Positions 25,569 to 34,347 of a stretch of 64,000 nucleotides of DNA are shown piece after piece. The first letter of the stretch is position 1; each line of letters begins with the position of its first letter. Both the position numbers and the translations under genes were made by a program. The stretch covers positions 124,001 to 188,000 of the forward strand of contig NZ_FNLO01000005.1 of assembly GCF_900095735.1 (NCBI RefSeq), in the 5' to 3' direction. Source of the DNA: Chitinasiproducens palmae (GTDB lineage Bacteria > Pseudomonadota > Gammaproteobacteria > Burkholderiales > Burkholderiaceae). Under the pieces are notes generated by a model. The model saw only the letters and a program-made list of their open reading frames with translations, was not told where the DNA came from and did not search any database.

Positions 25569-25610
25569 TTATCCACAGAACCGACGGTCTCTTGTTAACT
25601 ACTATTCTGT
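25569..25610 (+). repeat. Origin-region module, copy 2 (DnaA box plus 19-bp element)
   Basis: TTATCCACAG and, with the same spacing as copy 1, TTGTTAACTACTATTCTGT at 25592-25610. The bases between the two parts differ from copy 1, so the box and the 19-mer look separately conserved. Confidence 0.9.
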
Positions 25611-25798
25611 ATATACAAGGTAAACAGTGAAAGACGAAACGTCGCCGTTTACCCGTCCGGGAAGTGAGGAACGCTGTGGCACAATGCGTGTCACCCAAGG
25701 CCCGGAACATGATTGATCGGTGACAGACATTGACGTCAACGGCGACTCGATGGCCGTGTACCCGGAAGATCCCACCGGGCCCCTCGAGGAGTCAGGGC

Positions 25799-27013
25799 AT
25801 GACGTCTGCGTTTTCCTTCCTGCCAAGCTGGCCGGCGAGCTTTGGCCTGGTGTTCTGGTGTGGTTGCGCCTTCCTGGCGGCAGGCGCGCTTGGGGAAATA
25901 GGCTGGCAGCGCTGGCGTTTACCGCGTGTGACCGTCTACGGGCTGATCGGCCTGCTGGCCGGCGGCGCGGGCTTCGGCCTCGATACGCCGGGCTTGCAAG
26001 GCGGCGCGCGTCTCGCGATCGATCTGGCGCTTGGCCTCTTGCTGTTCGAACTCGGATCCCGCGTCTCGCTGCGCTGGATCCGGCACAACCCTTGGTTGAT
26101 CGCCACCAGCATCGCCGAGTCGGCCCTTACGTTCGGTGCGGTGCTGGCCGCACTGCTGCTGCTCCGCTATCCATTGCTGGTGTCGCTGGTGGCCGCGGGC
26201 ATTGCCATCTCGACGTCGCCGTCGCTGGTCGTGCAATTGCGCGCGGAGTTGCGTAGCGAGGGGCAGGTGACCGAGCGCGTGCTGACGCTGGCCGCGCTCA
26301 ACAGCGCCTACGCCGTCGTTGTGGTGAAGCTGATCTCGGCAGGTCTTCACCAAACGTTCTATGGGAACGTTTTCGCGACGTTGCTGCAACCTGTGTATCT
26401 GCTGCTCGGCTCGTTGCTGCTGGCGTACGTGATGGCGCGCTGTTGTCACCTGTTGCTGCGCCGGCTGCCGCCGCAGGACGGTCATGCCTCGGTGGCGCTG
26501 TTGGGATTGGTGATGGTGACCATTGCCCTGGCGCAACTGCTGCAGCTATCGACCGTGCTGACGCTGCTGGCCGCCGGGATCTGCTGCAAGAATTTCGTCG
26601 AACGGCCCCAGCTGTGGCCGCAGCGCTTCGGCTCGGTTGGCTGGCTGCTGACCGTCGGCATGTTCATGCTGACGATGCTGCCTTTCACCTGGCGCGATGC
26701 GGCGCTGGGCGGCGTCGGCGCACTGGCTCTGCTGCTGGTGCGCTTCGTCGCCAAGGGGGCCGCCTGCGCCGCGTTTGCGCGTCCATCGGGCATTTCGCTG
26801 CGTCAGGGCCTGGCGCTCGGTGCTTCTCTTGCGCCGATGTCCGCGCTGGCGCTGGTGCTGGTCGACGACAGCTATCGGCTATACCCCCATCTCGATCCGT
26901 CATTGCGCGGGATCGTGATCACCGCGTTGGTGATTGCGCAGTTGCTGACGCCGTTCCTGCTGTACCGTTGCCTGTCCCTGGTCGGCGAGCGCGCCGCACC
27001 GACCGAGTACTGA
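25799..27013 (+). CDS. Cation:proton antiporter (CPA2-like membrane protein)
   Basis: A 404-residue integral membrane protein with about 11-12 hydrophobic helices, for example [37 protein letters not shown] and [28 protein letters not shown]. The GLLLFELG and ISTSPSLV blocks match the Na+/H+ exchanger fold (Pfam Na_H_Exchanger), with the usual acidic residue of the ion site at FELG. No C-terminal TrkA-N domain is present. GAGGAG eight bases before the ATG at 25799 sets the start; an upstream in-frame extension lacks support. The transported ion is not evident. Confidence 0.82.
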   Translation: MTSAFSFLPSWPASFGLVFWCGCAFLAAGALGEIGWQRWRLPRVTVYGLIGLLAGGAGFGLDTPGLQGGARLAIDLALGLLLFELGSRVSLRWIRHNPWLIATSIAESALTFGAVLAALLLLRYPLLVSLVAAGIAISTSPSLVVQLRAELRSEGQVTERVLTLAALNSAYAVVVVKLISAGLHQTFYGNVFATLLQPVYLLLGSLLLAYVMARCCHLLLRRLPPQDGHASVALLGLVMVTIALAQLLQLSTVLTLLAAGICCKNFVERPQLWPQRFGSVGWLLTVGMFMLTMLPFTWRDAALGGVGALALLLVRFVAKGAACAAFARPSGISLRQGLALGASLAPMSALALVLVDDSYRLYPHLDPSLRGIVITALVIAQLLTPFLLYRCLSLVGERAAPTEY

Positions 27014-27053
27014 TCCTCGTTTCACGCCGCTCGCGCGCCACGGAAAAACGCTT

Positions 27054-28178
27054 ATGTCCCTGGAAGCCTTCGTTCCGTCCGAACCCTTCACGCTGGGCGT
27101 GGAGCTGGAAGTGCAGGTCGTCAATACGCACGACTTCGACCTGACCCGCGCGGCGTCCGACCTGATGCGGCTGGTCAAGGACGTGCCGGTGCCGGGCGTG
27201 ATCACGCCGGAGATCACCGAAAGCATGATCGAGCTGTCCACCGGCATCTGCCGCGACTACGAGCAGGTGCTGGCGGAGCTCGCCGCGACGCGCGACGTGC
27301 TGGTGGCCGCGGCCGACCGGCTCAACGTCGGGCTCTGCGGCGGGGGCACGCACCCATTCCAGCGCTGGCACGAGCGGCAAATCTACGATGCGCCGCGCTT
27401 TCAATACATCTCGGAGGTGTATGGCTATCTGGCGAAACAGTTCACGATTTTCGGTCAACACGTGCATGTCGGCTGCACCGATCCGAACAGTGCGCTTTAT
27501 TTGCTTCACGCCATGTCGCGCTTTATTCCGCATTTCATCGCGCTTTCGGCTTCCTCACCGTTCGTTCAGGGTATCGATACCGGCTTCGAATCCGCACGCC
27601 TGAATTCGGTGTTTGCATTCCCTTTAAGCGGACGCGCGCCATTCGTGCTGGACTGGCACGACTTTGAGATTTATTTCGACAAAATGGTCGGCACGGGCGT
27701 GGTCCAGAGCATGAAGGATTTTTATTGGGATATTCGTCCGAAACCCGGCTTTGGCACTATCGAGGTAAGGGTAATGGATACGCCGTGTTCGATCGAACGC
27801 GCGGCCCAGACCGCCTGCTACATCCAGATGCTGGCGCGCTGGCTGTTGACGGAGCGCCCGTTCGAGCCGTGCGAGGACGATTATCTGGTGTACAGCTTCA
27901 ACCGCTTCGAAGCGTGTCGCTACGGCCTGCAGGGCACGCTCGTCGATCCGGCCAATGGCCACCGCCGCACGGTCGCCGAGGCGATCGGCGCGACGCTGGA
28001 GGCGCTGCGGCCTCATGCGCAGGCGCTCGGCGCGGAAGGCGCGTGGCAGGCGATCGCCGACGCCGCAGCCAGTGGCGACAACGACGCCGGACGCTTGCGC
28101 AGCCTGCATCGGACCGAGCGCTCGCTGCCCGAAGCGGTGCGGCAGCAATGCCTGCGCTGGCGCGGCACGGCGCACTGA
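27054..28178 (+). CDS. ybdK: YbdK-type carboxylate-amine ligase (GCS2 family)
   Basis: A 374-residue ATP-grasp-like ligase of the glutamate-cysteine ligase 2 family. It contains [64 protein letters not shown] and the final [12 protein letters not shown]. coli YbdK has weak glutamate-cysteine ligase activity; since a dedicated gshA is present at 4.9 kb, another amine ligation is likely. It follows the antiporter gene by 40 bp, so cotranscription is plausible. Confidence 0.92.
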   Translation: MSLEAFVPSEPFTLGVELEVQVVNTHDFDLTRAASDLMRLVKDVPVPGVITPEITESMIELSTGICRDYEQVLAELAATRDVLVAAADRLNVGLCGGGTHPFQRWHERQIYDAPRFQYISEVYGYLAKQFTIFGQHVHVGCTDPNSALYLLHAMSRFIPHFIALSASSPFVQGIDTGFESARLNSVFAFPLSGRAPFVLDWHDFEIYFDKMVGTGVVQSMKDFYWDIRPKPGFGTIEVRVMDTPCSIERAAQTACYIQMLARWLLTERPFEPCEDDYLVYSFNRFEACRYGLQGTLVDPANGHRRTVAEAIGATLEALRPHAQALGAEGAWQAIADAAASGDNDAGRLRSLHRTERSLPEAVRQQCLRWRGTAH

Positions 28179-28526
28179 AGCCGGGCGATGGACGGTGCAG
28201 TGCGATGTCATGCGCAGTGTGAAGCGCCGGCCGCGCCTGAGTGCGCCAGACCGCTTTGCGACGCGCGGCAGTGCCCGTCCGTGTCGCTTATTCGAGCGCA
28301 TCGACGGTTAATCGGCTCGTACGAGTCGTAAAAAAGCTGTTGTAGTCCTGAATCTTTTTCGTGACTCGCTTAAAATAGCGCCCGACGCTTGCCACAGGGC
28401 GCTGCCGCTCTTTGCCGGACCCGCGGCTCCGCACTGATGATTTTGCGATGGACAACTGTCTCGGCCCGGCGGTATCGGGCTTGTGGGCGGCGCTTGTGTT
28501 CGATAATCCACGCTGAGTAAATACGA
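28179..28526. other. Control region upstream of the MarR-type gene
   Basis: About 350 bp. It contains a perfect palindrome CTCGTACGAG at 28316-28325 and a -10-like TAAAAT at 28371-28376 with no good -35. The palindrome could be an operator for the MarR-type protein encoded downstream, which would be autoregulation; this is inference. Confidence 0.4.
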
Positions 28527-29213
28527 ATGAGTGAAGGGGTCTACGGCGACGAAATAACCGGTCGCATTACCCACGGCCTGCTGCGCCTGAGTACCGCAAT
28601 GCGGAGCCAGGCCTGGAGCTGGGCCGAAGGTGCTGGGCTGACTCCGACTCAAGGCGAGATCCTCGTCCTGCTCATGCAGAGCAAGACGCCGCTGCGGCTG
28701 GGTGAGATCGCACGGCAGACGGCGCTGACCGCGGCCACCGCCAGCGATGCGGTGACGACGCTGGAAAGCAAGGGTCTGGTCGAGAAGCGCAGGGCCGTCG
28801 ACGACGGACGCGCGCTGGCGGTTCGGCTGACTGCCCGTGGCCGCACGGCGGCCAAGAAGGCCGCGACCTGGCCAAAGTTCGTCAGTTCCGCGGCCGGCAC
28901 GCTGGCAACGGAGGAGCAGGCATCGCTGTACCGCTCGCTACTGAAGCTGATTTTCGAGATGGAAGAGCGGACGCACATCCCGAAGCACCGGATGTGTCTG
29001 ACCTGCGAGCATTTCGAACCGTTGGCCGAGGCGCCGAAGGGCGGACGTGCCAGCGCTCGGCGTCAGGCGCGCGCGGTGTCCGCTGTCCATCACTGCGACT
29101 ATTTCGTGATCGATTACTCGGACAACGGCATCCGCCTCGATTGCCCCGGCTACGAGCCGGCCGACGTGGCCAAGGTCAAGAAGATCTGGAAGATCTTCAA
29201 CCGCGCGGCCTGA
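28527..29213 (+). CDS. MarR family regulator with a Cys-rich C-terminal extension
   Basis: A 228-residue protein, longer than the usual 140-160. The winged-helix domain spans about residues 15-150 (LTPTQGEILVLL, LRLGEIARQTALTAATASDAVTTLESKGLVEKRRAVDDGRALAVRLT). The added tail has Cys and His in a metal-site-like pattern: MCLTCEHF, then HHCDYF, then RLDCPGYEPAD. Similar tails occur in other Burkholderia and Xanthomonas MarR proteins and may bind zinc or an iron-sulfur cluster. The target is unknown; the flavin oxidoreductase gene downstream is a candidate. Confidence 0.88.
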   Translation: MSEGVYGDEITGRITHGLLRLSTAMRSQAWSWAEGAGLTPTQGEILVLLMQSKTPLRLGEIARQTALTAATASDAVTTLESKGLVEKRRAVDDGRALAVRLTARGRTAAKKAATWPKFVSSAAGTLATEEQASLYRSLLKLIFEMEERTHIPKHRMCLTCEHFEPLAEAPKGGRASARRQARAVSAVHHCDYFVIDYSDNGIRLDCPGYEPADVAKVKKIWKIFNRAA

Positions 29214-29509
29214 CCGCGCCGTTACCGGCAGCACGGGCAGGTGGAGGGGCAGGGCAGTCGGGCGGGGCCGCGCCCGGCGCGTGTCAGACGGTCCGGGTGC
29301 TGTCAGCGGCGCCCTGGCGGCCTGCCGCCGCCTTCGCCTGGGTACCCCCTGCCCATGTACCCAGCGGCCGTTCCTGGGCCTTCAGAAGCGGCCAGGGGCG
29401 GACACGCGGCAGTGACAGGAGCTAGTCGCCATGCCACGGCGGCACCGGCGCCGTCGGCAGCGGTCGCATCGGCGTGGTAACGTCCTGCGATGAATTCTGG
29501 AGTCGCACG

Positions 29510-30598
29510 ATGAGCCTGCTGTTCCAAGCCGCCGCCTGGCGCAACCTGACCCTTCCCAATCGCATTGTCATCGCACCGATGTGCCAGTATTCGGCGCTCG
29601 ATGGCTGCACCACGGATTGGCATACGATCCATCTCGGCAACCTGGCCATGTCCAGCGCCGGCCTGCTCCTCGTGGAGGCCACCGCGGTCGAGCCGATCGG
29701 GCGCATCACGCCGCAGGACGTCGGACTCTGGGACGACGTGACCGAGGCGGCCCTCAAGCGCACGCTCGACGCCATCCGGCCGTCGGCCACCACGCCGATC
29801 GGCATCCAACTGGCCCACGCGGGCCGCAAGGCGTCCACCCGCCGACCCTGGGAAGGGGGCGACGCAATTCCAGTGGCCGAGGGCGGCTGGCAGACCGTCA
29901 GCGCGTCCGACGTGGCGTTCGGCCAATGGCCGGCGCCGATGGCGCTCGACGCGGGCGGACTGGCGCGCGTGCGTGACGCCTTCGCCGCGTCGGCCCGGCG
30001 CGCCGTGCGGCTGGGCTTCGAGGCCATCGAGCTGCACATGGCGCATGGCTACCTGTTGCATCAGTTCCTGTCGCCGCTGGCCAATCGCCGCAGCGACGAA
30101 TACGGCGGCTCGCTCGAGAACCGCCTGCGTTTCCCGTTGGAAGTCTTCGCAGCGGTACGCGAGGTCGTGCCGGCGGGCGTGCCGGTCGGCGTACGCGTAT
30201 CTGCGACCGACTGGGTAGCCGGCGGGTGGGACATCGAAGGCACGGTCGCATTGGCCGCCCAACTGCGCGAACGAAACGTCGATTTCTTCCACGTCTCGAG
30301 CGGCGGCCTTTCCCCTGAACAGACAATCCCGGTCGGTCCCGGCTATCAGGTTGCCCTTGCGGCGGAGGTCAAGCGGCGCACCGGCGTGAACACGGTGGCG
30401 GTCGGTCTGATCACCGAGCCGCACCAAGCCGAGACCATTCTGGCGACCGGCCAGGCCGACGCAATTGCGATCGCCCGCGCCGCGCTGTACGATCCCCGGT
30501 GGCCGTGGCATGCGGCCGCGGAACTGGGCGCGCAGATCAGTGCGCCACCGCAATATCTCCGCTCGCAGCCACACCAGCTCAAGCGGCTGTTCGGCTAG
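29510..30598 (+). CDS. NADH:flavin oxidoreductase, Old Yellow Enzyme family (YqjM-like)
   Basis: A 362-residue FMN-binding TIM-barrel enzyme that reduces activated C=C bonds. Typical features are NRIVIAPMCQYSA with the redox-tuning Cys of the YqjM class, IGIQLAHAGRKAS, the substrate-binding HxxH in ELHMAHGYLLHQFLSPLANRR (the first His is at the end of a conserved turn), DEYGGSLENRLRFPLEV, and the phosphate-binding VAVGLITEPHQAETIL. GGAG upstream supports the ATG at 29510. It is 296 bp downstream of the MarR gene. Confidence 0.93.
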   Translation: MSLLFQAAAWRNLTLPNRIVIAPMCQYSALDGCTTDWHTIHLGNLAMSSAGLLLVEATAVEPIGRITPQDVGLWDDVTEAALKRTLDAIRPSATTPIGIQLAHAGRKASTRRPWEGGDAIPVAEGGWQTVSASDVAFGQWPAPMALDAGGLARVRDAFAASARRAVRLGFEAIELHMAHGYLLHQFLSPLANRRSDEYGGSLENRLRFPLEVFAAVREVVPAGVPVGVRVSATDWVAGGWDIEGTVALAAQLRERNVDFFHVSSGGLSPEQTIPVGPGYQVALAAEVKRRTGVNTVAVGLITEPHQAETILATGQADAIAIARAALYDPRWPWHAAAELGAQISAPPQYLRSQPHQLKRLFG

Positions 30599-30715
30599 TC
30601 CGGCCGCCGACGATACCCGGCCGGGCGTGGCGCAAGCGGCGTCTGCATTGGCCGCTGGCGCAGCCCGGGCCGGCCACCGCCGCTTCCACGCTGCCCGCAT
30701 CGATCACACGACACC

Positions 30716-31165
30716 ATGAGCGCTCGCCGCACCATCGTCCGCCGTTCCGGCATCCACGGTCGCGGCGTGTTCGCGCTCAAACCGATCGCCGCGGGCAGCC
30801 GTCTGTTCGAATACGAAGGCGAGCGCATCGGCTGGCCTGAAGCGCTCCGGCGCCATCCCCACGATCCCGACAATCCTCACCACACGTTCTACTTCTCGCT
30901 GGAGGACGGACGGGTCATCGACGGCAAGTACGGCGGCAACAGCTCGCGCTACATCAACCATTCGTGTGCGCCGAACTGTGCGGCCGAGGAACGCGATGGA
31001 CGTGTGTTCATCCATGCGCTGCGCGACATTGCCGCCGGACAGGAGCTGTTCTACGACTACGGGCTGGTGCTCGACGGCCGGCACACCGCCAAGGTCAAGC
31101 GAGACTACGCCTGCCTGTGCGGCGCCGCGACGTGCCGCGGCACGATGCTGGCCAGCAAGCGCTGA
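30716..31165 (+). CDS. SET domain-containing protein (putative lysine methyltransferase)
   Basis: A 149-residue protein consisting of one compact SET domain. It has GRGVFALKPIAAGSRLFEYEGE at the start, the SAM-binding NHSCAPNC, the catalytic-type Tyr in QELFYDYG, and a post-SET cluster CLCGAATCRGTM with three Cys. Such domains methylate lysines in eukaryotic proteins; in bacteria known targets are few, and the substrate here is unknown. It lies 117 bp after the flavin oxidoreductase gene on the same strand. Confidence 0.92.
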   Translation: MSARRTIVRRSGIHGRGVFALKPIAAGSRLFEYEGERIGWPEALRRHPHDPDNPHHTFYFSLEDGRVIDGKYGGNSSRYINHSCAPNCAAEERDGRVFIHALRDIAAGQELFYDYGLVLDGRHTAKVKRDYACLCGAATCRGTMLASKR

Positions 31166-31265
31166 GCGGGCGGGGCGTCGATCGCCCGGTGTGACCGCGA
31201 CGGTGAGGGTGACGGGCGCCGCGCGCGCATCGCCCCCATCGCCGAGTGCGGCGTTGCAGCCGGCG

Positions 31266-32717
31266 CTAGTGCGGCGCCTCGCGCCGGACCAGCGGCAGGC
31301 GGATCACAAAGCGCGATCCGCCGCCCGCGGCGTTTTCGAAGTGCACGGTGCCGCCGTGCAGCACGACGATGTCACGCACGATCGCCAGGCCGAGACCCGA
31401 GCCCACGCCCGAGGTTGCATCGCCGCGGAAAAAGCGCTCGAACAGCGCTTCCGGCGGCTCGCTGCCGATGCCGGGCCCGTTGTCTTCGATATCGATCTGA
31501 GCGAATCCGAGCGCCGTGTCCGGATGGACCGGGTCACGCGCGATGCGCACCGTGATATGACCATCCCGCGGGCGGTGCGGCGGCACGTATTTGATCGCGT
31601 TGTCGATCAGATTGGCGATCGCCTCGGCCAGCAGCACCGCATCGCCGCGAACCGGCAGAGCCTCGTCGGCCTCCCGGCTGTCGTGGAAACCGAGATCCAG
31701 GCCGGCATTCAGCGCGCGCGGCACCCATTCGGCACCGGTCTCGAAGGCCAGCGCGGCGACGTCCAGCACCACGAAGCGGGCCACCTGTTCGCTCGGTTCG
31801 GCGCGCGCCAGCGACAACAGCTGATTCGATAGCCGCACCGCCCGGTCGGCCGATTCCCGCAGCTCGGTCAGCGCACGCTGCACGCGGCCGGCGTCGCCGC
31901 CGTGCACGGCCTGATCGGCGTGCAGCTTGATCGCCGTGAGGGGCGTGCGCAACTGGTGGGCGGCGTCGGCCACGAATTTGCGTTGCGCGTCGAGCGCCTG
32001 CGCCAGACGGCCGAGCAGCGCGTTCAGCGCGCCGGTCAACGGCCGGATTTCCAGCGGCACGTCCGTTTCGTCGACCGGTTCGAGCGAGCGATGGGTCTGC
32101 CGGTTGAGGGAGTCGGCCAGCCGCGTCAACGGGCTGAGCTGCTGCGTGACGACCCGCCATACGATCAGCCAGCCGGCCAGCAGCAGGACCAGCAGCGGCA
32201 CCGCGATGGCGGCCAGAAACTCGGCCGCGAGCTGATAACGGCGTGCATTCCGTTGGGCGACTTCGACCACCGCCTCGCTGCCATCCGCGAGGCTCACGCG
32301 GGCGAGCGCGATGCGCATGCGGTCGTCATGCAGCAGACCGTCGAACACGGACTGGTCGCGGCATTGGCGTGCCGCGGAGTCGCACAGCGGCAGCGCGGCG
32401 TCGCCGGCCAGTTCGACCCCGTCGGCGATGACACGATAGCTGAGCGGTTCGTCCGGGTCCGAGAACATCGCCTGGGCGAGCGGCGGCACCGCGTGCTTGG
32501 CGTCCGGCCCCGCCAGCCGGATCTGCGCCGCGACGCCGTTGGCAAGGTCGAGCAGCGCACGGTCGACGACGCGACCGGTGTACTGCCAGGCCAGCCCGAA
32601 GGCCAGCAGACCGCTGGCAAGCGCGAGGAACGACAAGGGCAGCGCCAGGCGCCGCAGCATCGAACGACGCAGGCTCGGGATGTTCGTGTGCTCCGTCGCG
32701 TGGCCGCGCCGCGCCAT
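31266..32717 (-). CDS. Sensor histidine kinase (QseC/EnvZ-like)
   Basis: A 483-residue inner-membrane kinase: transmembrane helix 1 (LPLSFLALASGLLAFGLAW), a periplasmic domain of about 130 residues with a Cys pair (LCDSAARQC), helix 2 (AIAVPLLVLLLAGWLIVW) and HAMP. The H box is FVADAAHQLRTPLTAIKLHAD, followed by N box ANLIDNAIKYVP and G boxes DNGPGIG and GSGLGLAIV. It starts two bases after the stop of the response regulator gene. The periplasmic signal is unknown; the layout resembles QseC or TctE-type sensors. Confidence 0.92.
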   Translation of the reverse strand: MARRGHATEHTNIPSLRRSMLRRLALPLSFLALASGLLAFGLAWQYTGRVVDRALLDLANGVAAQIRLAGPDAKHAVPPLAQAMFSDPDEPLSYRVIADGVELAGDAALPLCDSAARQCRDQSVFDGLLHDDRMRIALARVSLADGSEAVVEVAQRNARRYQLAAEFLAAIAVPLLVLLLAGWLIVWRVVTQQLSPLTRLADSLNRQTHRSLEPVDETDVPLEIRPLTGALNALLGRLAQALDAQRKFVADAAHQLRTPLTAIKLHADQAVHGGDAGRVQRALTELRESADRAVRLSNQLLSLARAEPSEQVARFVVLDVAALAFETGAEWVPRALNAGLDLGFHDSREADEALPVRGDAVLLAEAIANLIDNAIKYVPPHRPRDGHITVRIARDPVHPDTALGFAQIDIEDNGPGIGSEPPEALFERFFRGDATSGVGSGLGLAIVRDIVVLHGGTVHFENAAGGGSRFVIRLPLVRREAPH

Positions 32718-32719
32718 GG

Positions 32720-33421
32720 TCACGAGGCTGCCGACGGCGCGTCCTGGGCGATGGCCTGCAGCAGGTAGCCGAAGCCGCGCACCGTGATGATCTCGACGCG
32801 GCAATTCTCGAGCTTCTTGCGTACCCGGTGAACATAGACCTCAATGGCCGTGTCACCGAGATCGCCACCGAAATAGGTCAGGTGATCCTGCAGTTGCGCC
32901 TTGCTGACCACGCGTCCGTGACGCAGCATCAGCAGTTCCAGCACCGCGAATTCTCGGGGCGACACTTCGAGCGCCCGTTCGCCGTTGAAGATGCGGCGGT
33001 CGACACCTGACAGGCGCAGGCCGCCGACGCTCACCTCGGGGCGTGGCAGGTCGCCGTGGGCGCCGGCGCGGCGGCTGACGGCACGGATGCGCGCCTCCAG
33101 TTCCGCCGGCTCGAACGGCTTGACGATGTAGTCGTCGGCGCCGCTGGTCAGGCCCTGCACCCGATCGTCCAACTCGTCGCGCGCGGTCAGGATGATGACC
33201 GGCGTGTGGCGGTTGGTCTGGCGGAAGCGGTTGAGCAGTGTCATGCCGTCGATGCCGGGCAGGCCCAGATCGAGGATCACCAGGTCGTGCTTGTTCTGCG
33301 CCAGCAGTTTCTCGGCCGGCTGACCGTCGTGCACCATGTCAACCACGAATCCGCTCTCTTCGAGGCGGCTCTGGATGCCGCGGGCAATGCCGCGGTCGTC
33401 TTCAATCAGGAGAAGTCGCAT
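32720..33421 (-). CDS. OmpR-family response regulator (QseB-like)
   Basis: A 233-residue regulator. The receiver domain has the acidic pair in LLIEDDRG, phospho-acceptor Asp51 in LVILDLGLPGIDG and Lys in IVKPFEPAE. The winged-helix DNA-binding domain includes LEVSPREFAVLELLMLRHGRVV and DTAIEVYVHRVRKKLENCRVEI. The ATG at 33421 opens into the conserved MRLLLIEDD; upstream in-frame codons are not family-like. Cotranscribed with the adjacent kinase. The divergent 52-bp gap to the DUF3717 gene should hold its promoter. Confidence 0.94.
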   Translation of the reverse strand: MRLLLIEDDRGIARGIQSRLEESGFVVDMVHDGQPAEKLLAQNKHDLVILDLGLPGIDGMTLLNRFRQTNRHTPVIILTARDELDDRVQGLTSGADDYIVKPFEPAELEARIRAVSRRAGAHGDLPRPEVSVGGLRLSGVDRRIFNGERALEVSPREFAVLELLMLRHGRVVSKAQLQDHLTYFGGDLGDTAIEVYVHRVRKKLENCRVEIITVRGFGYLLQAIAQDAPSAAS

Positions 33422-33473
33422 CTGTTCGCTCAAGTACAATGACAAGCCGTTCGGGGCTCATGCAGCCGATCAC

Positions 33474-33722
33474 ATGCCGACCATCACGATCACCGACATC
33501 GAGGCAGCAATCAATTTCTGGCGTCAACGTTCGCCTTCGGTCGGCGACGAGATGCGCCTGTGCGCACCGGCCGGTGATCTGGCCCGATGCTATGCGCTGA
33601 TGATCGTTAACGGATGGGAAGCCGTTTCGGCCGACCAGCTGGAACCGGCCGCGCATCAAGCGTGGCAGGGTTATCTGTCGGCCACGCAAGGGAAAAGTAA
33701 GGACGGCCCTGCGGCCGGATGA
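33474..33722 (+). CDS. DUF3717 domain-containing protein
   Basis: An 82-residue soluble protein starting MPTITITDIEAAINFWR, with LCAPAGDLARCYALMIV and ALMIVNGWEAVSADQLEPAA, the pattern of the DUF3717 family found in Burkholderia and relatives. Function is unknown. It is divergent from the response regulator gene. Confidence 0.85.
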   Translation: MPTITITDIEAAINFWRQRSPSVGDEMRLCAPAGDLARCYALMIVNGWEAVSADQLEPAAHQAWQGYLSATQGKSKDGPAAG

Positions 33723-33780
33723 CGCAGCTGTGGGAGCGGCTCCATAGCCGCCGGGAATCAGCCTGAGCCGGTCCAACGCA

Positions 33781-34089
33781 CTAGCCGGCCGCGGCGTCGA
33801 TGAAGCGCGCCAGCGCGACATCCAGTTCGGTCACGCCGCCGGCGTCATGCGTGCTGAGTACAATCTCGACGGTATTCCAGACGTTGCGCCACTCCGGGTG
33901 GTGGTCCATCTTCTCGGCCTGTAGCGCAACGCGCGTCATGAACGCGAACGCAGCGTTGAAGTCGTCGAAACGAAACTGCCTTTCGAGCGCGTCCCGGTCG
34001 CCGCCGCTGCGCCGCCAGCCTGGCAAATCAGCCAGTGCCGCCTGTACCGCTGCATCATCCAAAGCCTTTGGTCTGGCTGTCGACATCAT
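33781..34089 (-). CDS. phhB: Pterin-4-alpha-carbinolamine dehydratase
   Basis: A 102-residue enzyme that recycles the pterin cofactor of phenylalanine hydroxylase. The signature [27 protein letters not shown] holds the catalytic His pair. Length is typical. The start at 34089 (a second ATG follows at 34086) has GGAGAGG upstream. It lies downstream of phhA on the same strand across a 258-bp gap filled partly by an 11-bp tandem repeat, so the two are likely one transcription unit. Confidence 0.95.
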   Translation of the reverse strand: MMSTARPKALDDAAVQAALADLPGWRRSGGDRDALERQFRFDDFNAAFAFMTRVALQAEKMDHHPEWRNVWNTVEIVLSTHDAGGVTELDVALARFIDAAAG

Positions 34090-34256
34090 CGCCTCTCCAC
34101 GCGTGCCACGCGCTGCTCGGTTCCCGCACGTCAGGCGGTACCGCGCAATGCGGCGCCCGCGGAACGATCGGCGCGATGGGTGCTGCTCTTGAAGGCGCTA
34201 TTTTTTCACAAACGCGTGTCCGGCGTCTGCGGGTCTACGCGATCGCGCGAGGGCGC

Positions 34257-34322
34257 GCTTGCGGCGTGCTTACGGCATGCTTGCGGCGCGCTTTCGCTGT
34301 GCTTTCGACCTGCTCTCGGCCC
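34257..34322. repeat. 11-bp tandem repeat, six degenerate copies, between phhA and phhB
   Basis: Consecutive 11-base units begin at 34257, 34268, 34279, 34290, 34301 and 34312. They follow the pattern GCTTNCGGCNN and lose similarity toward the right, with GCTTTCGCTGT and GCTCTCGGCCC as later forms. Confidence 0.8.
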
Positions 34323-34347
34323 GTTCCCACGCAACGTGCCGCCACGT

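Larger units (their letters stand above)
25020..25720. other. oriC: Candidate replication origin: DnaA-box cluster with repeated elements
   Basis: About 700 bp without a credible gene and visibly richer in A+T than its surroundings. DnaA boxes fitting TTWTNCACA: TTATCCACA at 25202-25210 and 25569-25577 (plus) and TTTTCCACA at 25409-25401 (minus). One-mismatch boxes lie at 25032-25040 and 25068-25076 (minus). The heptamer GGTAAAC or its complement occurs at 25242, 25345, 25440, 25524, 25619 and 25647. AT-rich candidates for unwinding lie at 25180-25260 and 25592-25625. Gene orientation switches here, and parAB with parS lie 16-20 kb away. The dnaA gene is not next to it, so chromosomal origin function is inferred. 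Confidence 0.6.

Noticed and set aside
25366-25623. Short open frames inside the DnaA-box region
   Set aside because: They lack ribosome-binding sites and run through the repeated elements, which explain the sequence better as a cis-acting region.
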